Under the pieces are notes generated by a model, which saw only the letters and a program-made list of their open reading frames with translations, ran no database searches and was not told the origin of the DNA. From contig JAJVDF010000140.1 in assembly GCA_022410635.1 (NCBI GenBank), positions 406,137 to 470,136 of the forward strand: DNA of 64,000 nucleotides, given 5' to 3'. Of the stretch, positions 11,395-22,560 are shown one piece after another (position 1 is the first letter of the stretch; every line of letters begins with the position of its first letter). Origin of the DNA: Tretioscincus oriximinensis. Its lineage: Eukaryota; Chordata; Lepidosauria; Squamata; Gymnophthalmidae. Position numbers and translations under genes: made by a program.

Positions 11395-12275
11395 TAGAAA
11401 TCTACGGTGAGGCCCCATTTGGAATACTGTCACCACATCTCACAAAGGATATTGTGAAACCAGAGAAGGTGCAGAAAAGGGCAGCAAGAATGATCAAGGG
11501 ACTGGAGCACCTCCCTTATGAAATCTGGCTACAAAGACTGGGCCTCTTCAGCCTTGAAAGATGGCATTTGAAAGGTGATCTGATTGTATAAAATCATTCA
11601 TGGGATGGATAAGGTGAATAGAGAGAAATTGTTTTCTGTATTGCAAAACACTGGGACCAGGAGGCATTTGGCTGTAGTGTGGGGTATAAGTATAAATNAA
11701 TAAATAAGTAAANAAATAAATAAATTCCTTGAAATTGATGGGCAGAAGAGTGAGGACAATCAAAGGAAAGCAGTCAAAGTGTAAGCCTTCGGGGAAAATA
11801 CACTTGTAAGCTGCTTTGAGTCCCTTTGAAAGGTGAGAAAAGCATGGTATAAGAACCCAGTTCTTCCTCCTCTTCCTCTTCNTCTTCTTCTTCCTCCTCT
11901 TCTTCTTCCTCCTCCTCTTCCTCCTCTTCCTTTTCTTTCCAGAGGATCATTGGCCTTTGGAATTTACTTCCAGAAGAGGTGGTAGTAGCTAACAGCCCGG
12001 ATAGCTTTAAGGCAGGATTAGAAAAGTTCATGGAAGCCAAGGGTATATACAGCTACTAGGATGGATGTCTTGATACAGTCTCCAAGAGGGAGCAACAGGC
12101 AGTATTCCTGAAGTACCATTTGCATGGAGTCAAGAATACTTGGAAGATTTTTCCTTTTTCTGTTCCAGACTGCCAAGGTTCAATTGGTGGGTCACTGTGT
12201 GAGACAGAATGCTGGACTAGACGGGCTCCGGCCCGATTCAGCAGGGCTTCTCTTGTGTTCTGTACCAGATTTGCA
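11395..12275 (+). mobile_element. CR1 3' region with nested SINE insertions
   Basis: CR1 coding end and 3' UTR on the plus strand: GTGAGGCCCCATTTGGAATA, GAGAAGGTGCAGAAAAGGGC, then CAATTGGTGGG and GAATGCTGGACTAGACGGGC. It parallels the copy at 41225. It is interrupted by a SINE tail with AAAT units (about 11668-11727) and a SINE-A 3' fragment with a TTC/TCC array (about 11768-11935). The CR1 insertion came first. Confidence 0.9.
11768..11938 (+). mobile_element. SINE-A 3' fragment with TCC/TTC tail, inside CR1
   Basis: Reads AAATACACTTGTAAGCTGCT, TTGAGTCCCTTTGAAAGG, GAGAAAAGCATGGTATAAGA and then a pyrimidine array. CR1 sequence resumes at TCTTTCCAGAGGATCATTGG. Confidence 0.85.
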
Positions 12276-12636
12276 GCCAGAATAAATTATGTACCAGGAA
12301 TGAAATGTCAAAGGCCAGCAGTGGTGCTTGCCGAGACCTTGCCTGGCCATGTTGAAAGGCTACAGTGACTCTTCATCTGCTTATCCCATTTTTATACTAA
12401 AATTAGGCTTGAAATAAGTCTTTTGTTCTAGGCAGCAAAAGGATTTTTTGAGCAAAATGGCAATTTAGAAATTTTCTGAAGAGAGCTACGCACCACTGGA
12501 CCATATAATATAAAGGCTTTTCAAGCCATGCTTTTCTAGGTTAGAGGCAATTTTAGGGACTCTTTTTACTTTTATTAGTCCCTCTCTCACAAAGTAATTG
12601 CTAGTTTTTCAGGATCCTTTGCAACAGAAGTAATTC

Positions 12637-12878
12637 TTTGGTCTGGTCCAGTGGTTAGAGTGTCGGAGTCTTATTTGGAAGGCTTTCGATTTTGTACTCC
12701 TCCGTGAAGCCAGCAGAGTGACCTTGGGCTAGTCACAATTCTTTGGAGCTCTCTCAGTCCCACATACTTCACAAGGTGTCAATTGTGAAGGGAAGGATAG
12801 AAGGTTATGTAAGCTGCTTTGGGTCCTTTTGGGTTGAGAAAAGCAGGGTATAAAAACCAGATCCTCCTTCTCCAATGG
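12637..12878 (+). mobile_element. tRNA-derived SINE, GAGAAAAGCAGGGTATA-tail type
   Basis: A head with TCCAGTGGTTAGAGTGTCGG, then GAAGCCAGCAGAGTGACCTT and CACAAGGTGTCAATTGTGA. The tail AGCTGCTTTGGGTCCTTTTG and GAGAAAAGCAGGGTATAAA matches SINE-A rather than the tail of the copies at 5818 and 59888. Confidence 0.85.
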
Positions 12879-12968
12879 AGTTGGACAAAAGAAGTTGGAG
12901 CAAAGTATACCTTTTCCTTCATCTCTATTCTCTCTCTTTGTATGTGTTGCTGCATAGATGCATGAATG

Positions 12969-12983
12969 ATGTGTGTGTGTGTA
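12969..12983. repeat. Short (GT)n microsatellite
   Basis: About seven TG/GT units. Confidence 0.85.
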
Positions 12984-13744
12984 TTGGATGAGTGTACATG
13001 TAGGTGCAGTTGCCAGAGTTGTAAACACATTGTAAAGTATATATGAGCCTAGAATTTGTGATTGTGGAAAGAAAATGTGTATGCAAACATAATCTAAGTG
13101 TGCAGATGTACAGCAGTTTCATATGAGCATTTGGGGTAGAGTGCAAAATTGTTTTTAGACTTGAGGTCATTATTTGGTTTCTTGTCGATCCCCAAAGCAA
13201 CTGTGGGCACAAAAGGGTTAGAGACGCTTACTTTGGAGATTGGTGGAATCCAAGTTTTTTCAATCTCAGACAGCATTACCAGCCATCCGGGATAAAATCT
13301 GTCAATGCTGCATTACTTTTTAATATATTCTCAAAAGTAAACACCATAACGTTACAGAAAAGATCTTGGTTTTTATGCTACACTCTTATCCGAAGTCCAG
13401 GTTCAGACATAATAAAAAGGTTAATGTGATCAAAATATAGACATTATTAATGCGATGCTACATTATATAATTATAGCAGTAAGAATTGTTTATGCTCAGA
13501 GATTGAAAGAAGAATGAATTCCTATGGTAGATGGTAGATGGATTTATTAAACTGGTGGATTTATAAGGGATAAACTGATTGATAAGGGATAAAACATTGG
13601 TTACATTTGTTACAAACTGGAGACTTCTTATAGATTTTCTACAAGAAATAGAAAGCGTACTTGTAGATTGTGAAAAATGATTGTATCTTAGAAGAATCTG
13701 GTTTTATGTATATTTTACTTAAAAAAAAAAACAACTAAAAACTT

Positions 13745-13762
13745 TACACACACACACACACA
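13745..13762. repeat. Short (CA)n microsatellite
   Basis: ACACACACACACACACA run. Confidence 0.9.
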
Positions 13763-15074
13763 AAAGGGTGACCCTTTTCTAATCCACCTTTTCTCCCACA
13801 AGATGTTAGGAAAGGGTAAAGGGCAGACTAATATGTATATGAAAAAATCCACTTTGAAGGCTGTTAAGTGTCTTTATCAACCTTTATTAAAGCATTCAAA
13901 GAACTATTTCTAGCAAGGGGGTCATACANCACCCACTAACAAGAAAAAGATGGGCAGCATGAGTTTTTGGAAAGACGTCTACTTCTATGGCATCTGAAGA
14001 CATAGATTGATCTGCAAATGCCCGTGCTGCCTCTTTCATGTTAATCTCTAAAATGGTACGACTCCTAATTGAAACAGTGAAATTTACAGCATGGAACTCA
14101 TAAATAATGTCATCTGTTGCAGCAATTTCAGCTCAAATCTTCCTAATTATAATTATAATTTTAAACACACAATCATGAGGACTCAGAAAGCTGTCTATAA
14201 AAACCTCTGTGTATAAAAAACATGGATGTATTTTAACCATGCAGTTACCAGATCAGTTGTATATTGTACTGGTATTGTACTGGTCTGCCCAAATGATCTT
14301 TCCCCAAAATTAATATCTGTACTCCTCACCTTTGAAAACCAAGTCTGTATTGGCTTTAATTGAGTGGTTTGCCCCACTTTGCAAAAGAAGTATCCTTGAG
14401 AGTGTGTGGACCACTAATGATGGACAGACCTTCACAGTTCATCACACTTCTGGCATGCAGTGATATACAGTCACTGTGCTTTAGGTCCTTGTACTGGCAT
14501 TGCCCTTGTAATTAACCCAGGGTTTGGGAAGTTTGGAAGTATCTTTGTTCTCCCCTGTGCAAGGAGCTATCTTGTAATCCAGCAAGATACCTGTGAATTG
14601 AGACTATAGAGCAGCAATGCAAATACACTTTTTGATTCTCTTTGCCTTGATCCATTCTGGCCAACTGAGCAGCAAAAGCAAAGCTTTTCATTACCCTGCT
14701 GCCCTGCTTGGGCTGTCTGATCATCTTAAACCTGCCACAGACATTTAAAAAAGATCATGTGATAGCCTTTTCAATCTCAAAGTCTGTGGCATTCATTTTC
14801 ATGGATTGATATGCTTTGGGAACAAACAAAATATGGTAATGGCTGTAATTACTTGCAGTCAAATACTCATGAGTAGAAATGCAAAGCAAGCTTCTTCATA
14901 TGCGCATAATTGCATGACAAAGCTCACCACACGTGTATGGTGATACCACTGGCATGCTTGCACACTCACCCATGAAGGGTTGTATAATGGCACCATGGTA
15001 GAAGTGGACAGTGGGTAAGCTCCTTACTTTACCGAAGTCATTAAGTGAGCACAAATTATTACAGCCAAACCTAT

Positions 15075-15608
15075 TAGAAGAAGAAGAAGAAAAAGAAGAA
15101 GAAAAAGAAAAGAAAAAGTCATTCTGGACTGTACCTTGGAGACATCAAAGGCAAGATTCTAATAATAATAATAATAAGAAGAAGAAGAAAAAGAAGAAAA
15201 AGAAGAAAAAGAAGAAAAAGAAGAAAAAGGAGGAGGACGAGAAGGAGGAGGAGGAGGAGGAGAAGGAGGAGGAGTAGGAGGAGAAGGAGAAGGAGAAGGA
15301 GAAGAAGGAGAAGAAGGAGAAGAAGGAGAAGAAGGAGAAGAAGAAGAACTGGATTCTTATACCCCGCTTTTCTCAAACAGGACTCAAAGCGGCTTACAAG
15401 GGTATTTTTGCCCAAAGGCTGACATTCTATCTTCCCCACCAGGTTGTGGTGGTTCCCATGTATCTACTTGCAGTCAAGTAGCTGGGTTTTCTAGAGCTAC
15501 CGGCTAGTGGAAGGTGCTCACCCCTCCCCACGTCCGANACAGGGCTTCGAAACCTGATTTCCCAGATAAGAGACAGATTCCTTAGCAACTGAGCTGTCCG
15601 TGCCTGCT
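15075..15608 (-). mobile_element. SINE-A with a 280 bp purine array
   Basis: The SINE head on the minus strand ends at about 15608. The body at 15350-15600 shows the family words (GTGGTGGTTCCCATGTATCT, CTCACCCCTCCCCACGTCC). The plus-strand tail is GAA, AAG, GAG and GGA units over 15075-15352. This run is broken by the 34 bp module at 15118-15151 and an AAT run at 15160-15176. Confidence 0.88.
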
Positions 15609-18034
15609 TTTCACATTCACATTTTCACATTCAGAGTTCTGGAGCAGGGAATGAGCCANTCCCTTTACAAGTCCAGCATCAGGAATGGAGCAAAGTGAGA
15701 TGTAGGTGCTCAGACTGCCCCTCCTCACTACCGTTGGATGAGAGGATGTTCTCTTTTCCAAACAAAGCCAAAGTGGGGGAAAGGAGGAGTCCAGATCTGT
15801 TTGGACCAGAAACTTGAATACCAGTCCTTTTGCACAAGGTCCTACAACTGTTCCTTCCACTCTGGATCAGACATAGAATACTTCAAATTCCTCCATAGCA
15901 GATAATAATTATAGAGGATACAAGGAAAAGGTTTGGGGAGGGTTGCTGTGTTCTTACTGCTTGATTACGTATTCCCATCAAAATGCAAAATTTTTGCTGA
16001 ATTAATGTATTATCGGTATTAATATATTAATCCTGAACCTGTAAACTTTGCATGTATTAAATGTTTGCCACNATCCTTTTGTGTATGTGTAAGAAAGAGG
16101 TATTAACTTCACCTTTCAGTCTGAAGAAACACTTCAACTCTTCGCCAAAGCCATATTTCCATGGCTTAATAATTTAAAAAAAACTTTCATCTACTTTTCC
16201 AACTGTTTAAACAGCTGTGCACTATTGTTTTGAGACTCCAGAGTTTAAGGTAGCTTCCTTTCTCAGCTATCCTCTTTTACTTAACATTTAGGACAAACTA
16301 CTTACTTTTAATGGACTTGTGGATGTGGTAGAGAAAAGAAGATACGCATGACAAAATGGAGGCATATGGGGCAAACCATTCTGATTTAGGCTTAAGGGAC
16401 ATTACAGTTAAGAAACTCTGAATTAGTGTGGCCAGTTTTAGATTAGCTGAATGTGCAAGAAGCATTTGTGGAAATAGGTAATGGCAGAGTAGGGAGACAA
16501 CGCGTCTCGGCAATAGTATGAGAAAGTAGGTCTGTTTTTTTGTTTGAGATATTGGAAAGGGAGCAAGAGGTAAGATACAGAACTAGGGAGAGTAAAGGAG
16601 CTCATGTAGAAAATTAAAAAACTGCTCAGGGCTCAGTACTTCTGATCTAAAGAGAGAAGGAAGCAAAGAGCTTCTCATTAGCAATCACTGATGATGAAGT
16701 TCAGGGCTCGCACTCATTTTCACTCCTTTTGCTGGAACTCTTTCACTGCCACTTAGGCTGTCTNCAGGCGGGAAGCAGAAATGCAGGATCCAGTTTTGAT
16801 CCTTTATTTATCCCTGCCTGGCAGCAGGGCAAACTCATTGGGATGGTGCAGGCACTTACCTATTGCATCTGGATTCATGTTTCCATTATGACGAGGTTTC
16901 AATTGTGGCGTATTTCAATGCTGTGAAACCCCCAGGCAATCACATATGGCAGCCACCACTTTTAACCCAGTTTGGCCTTGCGTGCGCATGGTGATAGCAG
17001 ATCATGGGAATAAATTTCGCTATTGTGGAAAAATCCTAGTGATGAGCTGATTTTTCTGCAATAGTGATTCNGTTTGACATCTTCCATTATCCTGGGATTA
17101 AGCTGGTGCTGGCACAGATAAATGTGACAATCACAACATACCCTTACAGTAATTCCAGGTTTTTAGCTCTCTTTGGACACAGCCTTATCTCACCAAGTTT
17201 ATTTCTGTTCTGATCAACTTTTCAGGGCTTGCCAAGGAAACTGTTCACTGTCTTAAGATCCATAAGCACTATAGAAGCATCCTGACAAGGAAGTTTACAA
17301 TGAACATCCCAAAGGAGCTTGTTCCCCTCTAAGATGCTCCAGCAACTCCTTAAAGCTTCACCTTTGAACAAAGTAAGCTTATGGGTGTGACTCCTATGCT
17401 AATAATTTCTAAAGCAATTGGAGGTCGCAAAATAAATACAAGTTAAAGTAGTGGAAAGGAAGAGGATATTTCTTTTGTTTAAAAATGAAGTGAGAATCAA
17501 AAATCAATTGCAACATACAACTTTCACTACTAATATAGTCATTCATTGTTGTGAGAATTATTTGTGATTTTTTTTCTTGGCAATACTCCTTTATTACCTT
17601 TTTATTTCTTTTAAAAAAGGCATGTATCCATGAAATAAAACCAGAAACTGGAGTTTTCACCAAGGGAGGANTACGTAGGACTTGTTATTTGTAATTTTCT
17701 ACTGGAATGCTTGCAAGTAAGGTTGCCTTGAGCTGGAGAGAGGGAGTTGCGAGATCTGTTTGCAATCTCCTTTCATTTAGCCCAGCCAAACGATCCTGAA
17801 CTTTTACCTTGTCTATCATTTCCCTGTGAAAGCATGCAAAAAAAAAATAAAAAAAGGAAGTGGATAAACAAGATACGTGGTTCTGTGGGAAAACAATGAG
17901 CAGGATAAAAGTGAAGGTTTTATCCAAGATTGCTTTCTGCCACTTGGCAGATGTAGTGAGAAGCAATTGGGCATCTAAACATTATCACTTTTGCCATGCA
18001 GGGCAACCTTAGTGGCAGTTTTTTCCAAACCACA

Positions 18035-18242
18035 AAAACATGGTAGTCATTCAGAGAAATAGCNGTGTTACTCTAGTAGAGATTCCAGCAAAGGGGCTAG
18101 TAGGACTTAGAGACTAACAGTAGAAAAGAAGGTAGCATAAGCTTTCCTAGACACGTTTACTTATTCAGTTGTCTACGAACGCTTATGCCACCTACCTTTC
18201 TACTGTTAGTTTCTAAGTGCTACTAGCCCCTTTGCTGGACAC
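18035..18242. mobile_element. Inverted pair of Penelope-like terminal repeats
   Basis: Two copies in opposite orientation. The left arm (about 18083-18150) reads GGGGCTAGTAGGACTTAGAG, then GCATAAGCTTTC. The right arm (about 18171-18240) reads CGCTTATGCCACCTACC, then AGTGCTACTAGCCCCTTTGC. The arms pair over about 65 bp around a short centre. Same family as 4682, 21618, 36928, 42616 and 63055. Confidence 0.75.
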
Positions 18243-18623
18243 AAAAACATGTCAATCCTAAAAATGGCAAACTGCAGGGGAACCAAAAAATTAGCCTTGC
18301 CAATTGTATGAGGACATGGTTCAATANCATCGTTTAATATCATAACTCTGGTTAGATTGTCATGCTGTTGTTCTGTTCCTGAAAGGGCTGGTACTGATGT
18401 TTGGTTTGGTCAACANAGAAAGGAAAGAAAAAGAAAATGGACTGCAGACAGTTCCATCCACTATGAAAAGAGAGGAACTGAAGTTATGAAAAAGCCTGAT
18501 ATGGGTTCAAAAGTCCCGAAATCCACACTGATCATCCACCATTTTGAGGTGAATAATTTCAAATGTTATTGCAGGAAAGTTTGTTAAGCTCAAAATTTAG
18601 GTTCAATTTATGTTGAAACTAAG

Positions 18624-18850
18624 GCTAGNTGCACACCACAACTTAAAAACCACTACAGTGCTATAATCAGGAATATACCAATTATGTGTCCATGTACACC
18701 AAACATGTATATTCCNTAGATATGTATAGAAAATTATTGCAATACATTTCCTGTATTGCTTATATAATATACAATAAAGGATAATGGAAACCATTAAAAT
18801 AGATTTAAAAGTTCTATAGAAGAAAAAGTTAGGAAAAAAAGAATTAAGCA
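18624..18850. mobile_element. Second copy of the GGCTGCGTGCACA TIR family (right end unclear)
   Basis: Aligns with the left part of the element at 43737: GGCTAGNTGCACACC, CTATAATCAGGAATATACC and TGTACACCAAACATGTATATTCC-like words occur in the same order. I could not find its right terminal repeat. Confidence 0.55.
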
Positions 18851-19148
18851 CATTTTAGCAATTCCTGTTGCTTTTGNTTTATTTTAAACAAAGAAAATGA
18901 GCATATGCAAAGTTTGCTTCCTTCAGTGCAACCCAGCTCTGCACATATCAAGACAACATGACTTGTTCACAAAATCTGAAAAGACGTAAATGCTGGCAAA
19001 TCTTTTGGCAGAAATTGCGCACTTCAAAACTCAGTGTAAGGACTACAAATAGCCAAAGTAGAATCTCTTTCTTCCCCACCATCTAGTTTCTCCCCACTGC
19101 CAGGATGAGTGGAAGAATTATCTCAACAGCTTGATGAATTGCTACAGT

Positions 19149-19742
19149 TTACTTGCATAGGGTTGTTTCCTGTCCTATGTGTGAAATGAAAACACCCCAA
19201 ACTTCAGGAAACTCAAAGCAACCCCACCTACGTGTTTCCTGAAATAGGCCTGCTAAATCCAAGAGAAGGGTGTCAGGTGGACTGGATGGGAGGGTCAGAG
19301 AGAATGATGGATCAGAAGGATAGGACTGGTCCAGGAAACAGGCTTTCCGCTTGGCTCTGGCATGACCTGAATCCTCAAGGAAAAAGCAAGGGTGGAAATG
19401 TAGGCTCCCTATGCTCTGGAATGGCAGGCTGCCTGTGAATGGTGGCTGGAAGCAATGCCTACGGAGACCAATTTTCCAGTCAACAGATCTTTCCTTCCTC
19501 TCTTTCCTCNTGGCACTGGTAGCCCTGACTCCTTTTCCGTTCTGGTTGTGGTTTTTCAGTGAATCCCCAGTCACTTCATCTTCCCTTTCCCTTCCTGAAC
19601 TCTTTTCTGCTTTTTTCACTGTCAAGCTGCTCTTTCCTCTCCACCTTTTGGCTGCTGGAATTTTTACAAATCTGACTTCATCTTTGTGCCTTTTTTGGTA
19701 CCTGCTTCCTGTACAAAAGGCAGTGGAAAGAGAAGAATTCAA
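19149..19742 (-). other. Longest open frame in the window (197 codons), function unknown
   Basis: Open frame within the intron on the SKAP1 strand, basic and Ser-rich (KKAEKSSGREREDE, RKERKERSVDWK), with a 125-codon open frame on the opposite strand. I recognise no domain. No clear acceptor/donor pair fits it into the SKAP1 phase, and SKAP1 has no such segment. It may be chance in a more GC-balanced stretch or an unrecognised old repeat. Listed so a reader can test it, not as a gene. Confidence 0.2.
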
Positions 19743-21142
19743 AAATTCTCACTGGGAAGGGGGAAAGAACAGAAGAATTGGATGCTAAATCAAACAACCT
19801 GAAGATGATAAATGTCCTTGGTGGATTGTTCAGAAGAAAGACAACTAAGGCCATTTATGTACTTAACATCCTAAATTAACCTTACTGAATCCAGATTAGC
19901 CTGATCTGAATTCACTGCAGTAAATTGTATCAGCATGCTGCAGGCTGAATCACATTAGAAGTGGGACAACATCTGCTACCATGTAGACCTGAAGTTGCTC
20001 TTCCCCTGACATGACCAGAACCTCTATGACGCCATGCTGTAATTTGTCGATTTCCCTATCAATGGGTCTTGAATGTTAGTTGGTTAACTTTGATGCAGGT
20101 TTGACTCCTAGCCTGCAAATGTACTGTCCCTTAACGTGCGCATGACTGAGAAGCCAAAGTCCATCGTTCTGACTGTGTTACTATAAAAACAGGCTCAGAA
20201 GTGCTGCAGTGTCGCTCTAAATGCACACCACAGGTTTCTGCTCCAGGATTCCCTCCAGGCTCAGCAGCTTCCCTCCCTCCGCTGGAAAAACAGTTTTTTC
20301 TGCATTATAATCCTTGGGAACACATGGTAGATTACAGTAGACGTTTCGTGCTTGTATCCTTATATAAATAAAGCTCCTGATGAACATACTCAATTCTTAA
20401 GACCATACTCTCCTTGATTGGCCTTCCCTTGAGAGCCAATCAAGAGCAGCGAGAGGCAGGATAGAGAAGGAAGCAGCCATCTAACCAAAATGATGGTTCA
20501 ATGCTCCATGGTAGTGGCACAGCTCTTTGGATCAGCTCCCCCAATCCTTCATCATCACTGCTACCCATCCTGCAAAGGAGCAGGCTACTCACTATCCAAA
20601 ATAAGTTGCCTATGCCTTCCTGCTTCTTCCTAGGTAAACTGTGGAAACTGTAATTTCTTTGCATGCTCTTTGGTAGTAACTCCCCAAACCAAATTCCTCA
20701 CCACTGCCTGCCCAGTGGGAAAGCAAGTTAGTCAGCATCCCTGGTAATTCAGATGCATCTTCCATGCCTATCTATACACCACGGCTGTTGAATAGCCTAC
20801 TACTTTGCTGAGTGGGAAGCAGCAGGGTCAATTTTTCACGNACAAGGAGTATGTCAAGTGGTTGCAAACAACACTGTCTTCTAGGCTTCTTTAGGAGAAA
20901 GGAAGAGGCAGCAGAAGGAGTGGGGAAGAGTGGTTGGAGTGGGGGGAAGAAGAGAGAGGAGAGAGAGAAGAGAATGGGGGGGAGAGAAAAGAGAATTTAT
21001 TTTTTAAAATAGGCCTTTTTGCTACTTATTAGATATTTAGAATACTTTAGAAAGATGTGCACTGCAATAATGTTATGTACAAATTGGCATGAATGGGATC
21101 TGAAAAAGATACTTTTGATAGCAGCAAAGTCTGATTGCTTAC

Positions 21143-21205
21143 CTGTCTTCCCTTTATTTTCACCATCTTCCCTGTTGTCTGGAACGGAGTAGTGGAAATC
21201 TTCAT
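21143..21205 (-). CDS. SKAP1: SKAP1 exon: short linker before SH3
   Basis: A 63 bp exon (2 nt + 20 codons + 1 nt); acceptor CCAATTTTAG, donor GTAAGC. With the G from the previous exon it gives DEDFHYSVPDNRE followed by DGENKGKT. The junction IYEVLP+DEDF matches SKAP1 IYEVLPDEEH, which identifies this small exon. The rest is a polar, poorly conserved linker. It lies alone between introns of about 19 kb and 9.8 kb, so the call rests on phase, splice sites and the DED match. Confidence 0.88.
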
Positions 21206-21617
21206 CTAAAATTGGACAAGATGAAAAATTTTATCTACTAACATCTGCTAGTCAGCTAATTCTCAGTTTTAGAATTAGGAAAAGTCTAGAATCCATTAGC
21301 AATATAAATGCAAATGTTTGAAACTTGAAACAAAAACACTTTAAGCTGAGTTTGCTTGTAGCCTACTAATTCACACAGTCCTTACTTAATGTTTGGTTAA
21401 AAAACATCTGTGAGAGCAAAACAAAACATAGAAAATAAGTCCAGCATTGATTGATTTACTATCAGACATTGTCTCTTGTTGCCCAGGGACTTTTTCACAT
21501 GAGAGGATTAGTTTCTGTTATTTACCTGTTTTTCTAAACCTGGAGTTCGTACCCCATCATATTTGCATATTGTTTGTCATCTCCCATACACAATTTTCTA
21601 TAAATATCTGACCCTNA

Positions 21618-21752
21618 CATTAGTCCCTCAGCATCTGAAGAAGTAGACGTGTCTATGAAAGCTTATGCCACCCACTTTTCTCCTGCTAGTCTCTAAGTGC
21701 TACTAGCCCCTTTGCTGCACTTTCTACTAGACTAACGTGCCTATTCCTCTGA
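21618..21752 (+). mobile_element. Penelope-like terminal repeat copy
   Basis: The cleanest copy: GCATCTGAAGAAGTAGACGT, GTCTATGAAAGCTTATGCC, then GTCTCTAAGTGCTACTAGC and CTGCACTTTCTACTAGACTA. It has the CTGAAGA box, a TAGAC/GTCTA hairpin and GAAA. Confidence 0.7.
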
Positions 21753-22364
21753 AATTGAATACAAAATAAGCAAATACTACAGATATTTCTCAGGGGATGA
21801 GTACATGCTAAGAATCTTAGGTTTGATTACTGGTTTCTACGTCTATTAGATAACTCTGTCCATTAAAAACATGGAAAACAGTTTCCTAATTCAGATCAAT
21901 TAGTATTTATTTATTTTCTTGACCTATATACTCCGCTTCCAGAAACGCACATATACATTCTAGAGGAAGAGTTGAAGTACCAAATGTTTTGTTACATCTG
22001 TCTCTGCTAAGAACAGCCACATCTTTACTTTTAAACCATCTTCATTTCATCTTCATTCCGGAACTATGAACACCATCCAGTTTTTCTGGATTAAATACCA
22101 TTCTTTAGGAAAGAAGATGAACTGAAGGTGGTCCATCAGAACTACTGTAACAGAGCTTCACCATCCCTTGAATGTTTCAAGAATACAGGTAGGTGCTTAT
22201 CTCCCTTCCTAGAAGCTGTTAAGAATGGTCACCATGAAGAATGGCATTTCAAACAGAACTGTATACCTTTTGCATATCATTTTACAAAAGTTTGTGATTC
22301 GTTTATTTTGAAAAGATGCACCTCTCCTTCAAAACATATAATACGTTTTAAAAACATAACAAAA

Positions 22365-22560
22365 GAAGAGCCATACCGGATCAGGCCAGAGCCCATCTAA
22401 GTCCAGCATTCTGTCTCACACAGAGGCCCACCAGATGCACCTGGGCAGTCCGAACAGAGGAAAGCAAAATATGCACCTGTTTATGACTCCCTGCAAATGG
22501 CATTTCAGGAGCACTACCTGTTGCTCCATCCCAGAGGCAGCATCCAGGCATCCATCTAAC
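22365..22560 (-). mobile_element. CR1 3' UTR fragment
   Basis: GAGCCATACCGGATCAGGCC, CAGCATTCTGTCTCACACAG and ATTTCAGGAGCACTACCTG match, in reverse, the CR1 3' UTR also seen at 27530 and 41750. Confidence 0.85.

Larger units (their letters stand above)
11321..21142 (-). other. SKAP1: SKAP1 intron (about 9.8 kb)
   Basis: Holds a nested CR1 (11395-12275), a tRNA SINE (12637), purine arrays with a SINE (15075-15608), an inverted Penelope-like pair (18035-18242) and a TIR-family copy (about 18624). Between 12880 and 15000, 15610 and 18030, and 18900 and 21140 I see only anonymous AT-rich sequence. The exception is 19149-19788, which is more GC-balanced and open on both strands. A short inverted repeat containing CCAAT and ATTGG lies at 20413-20444. 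Confidence 0.8.
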
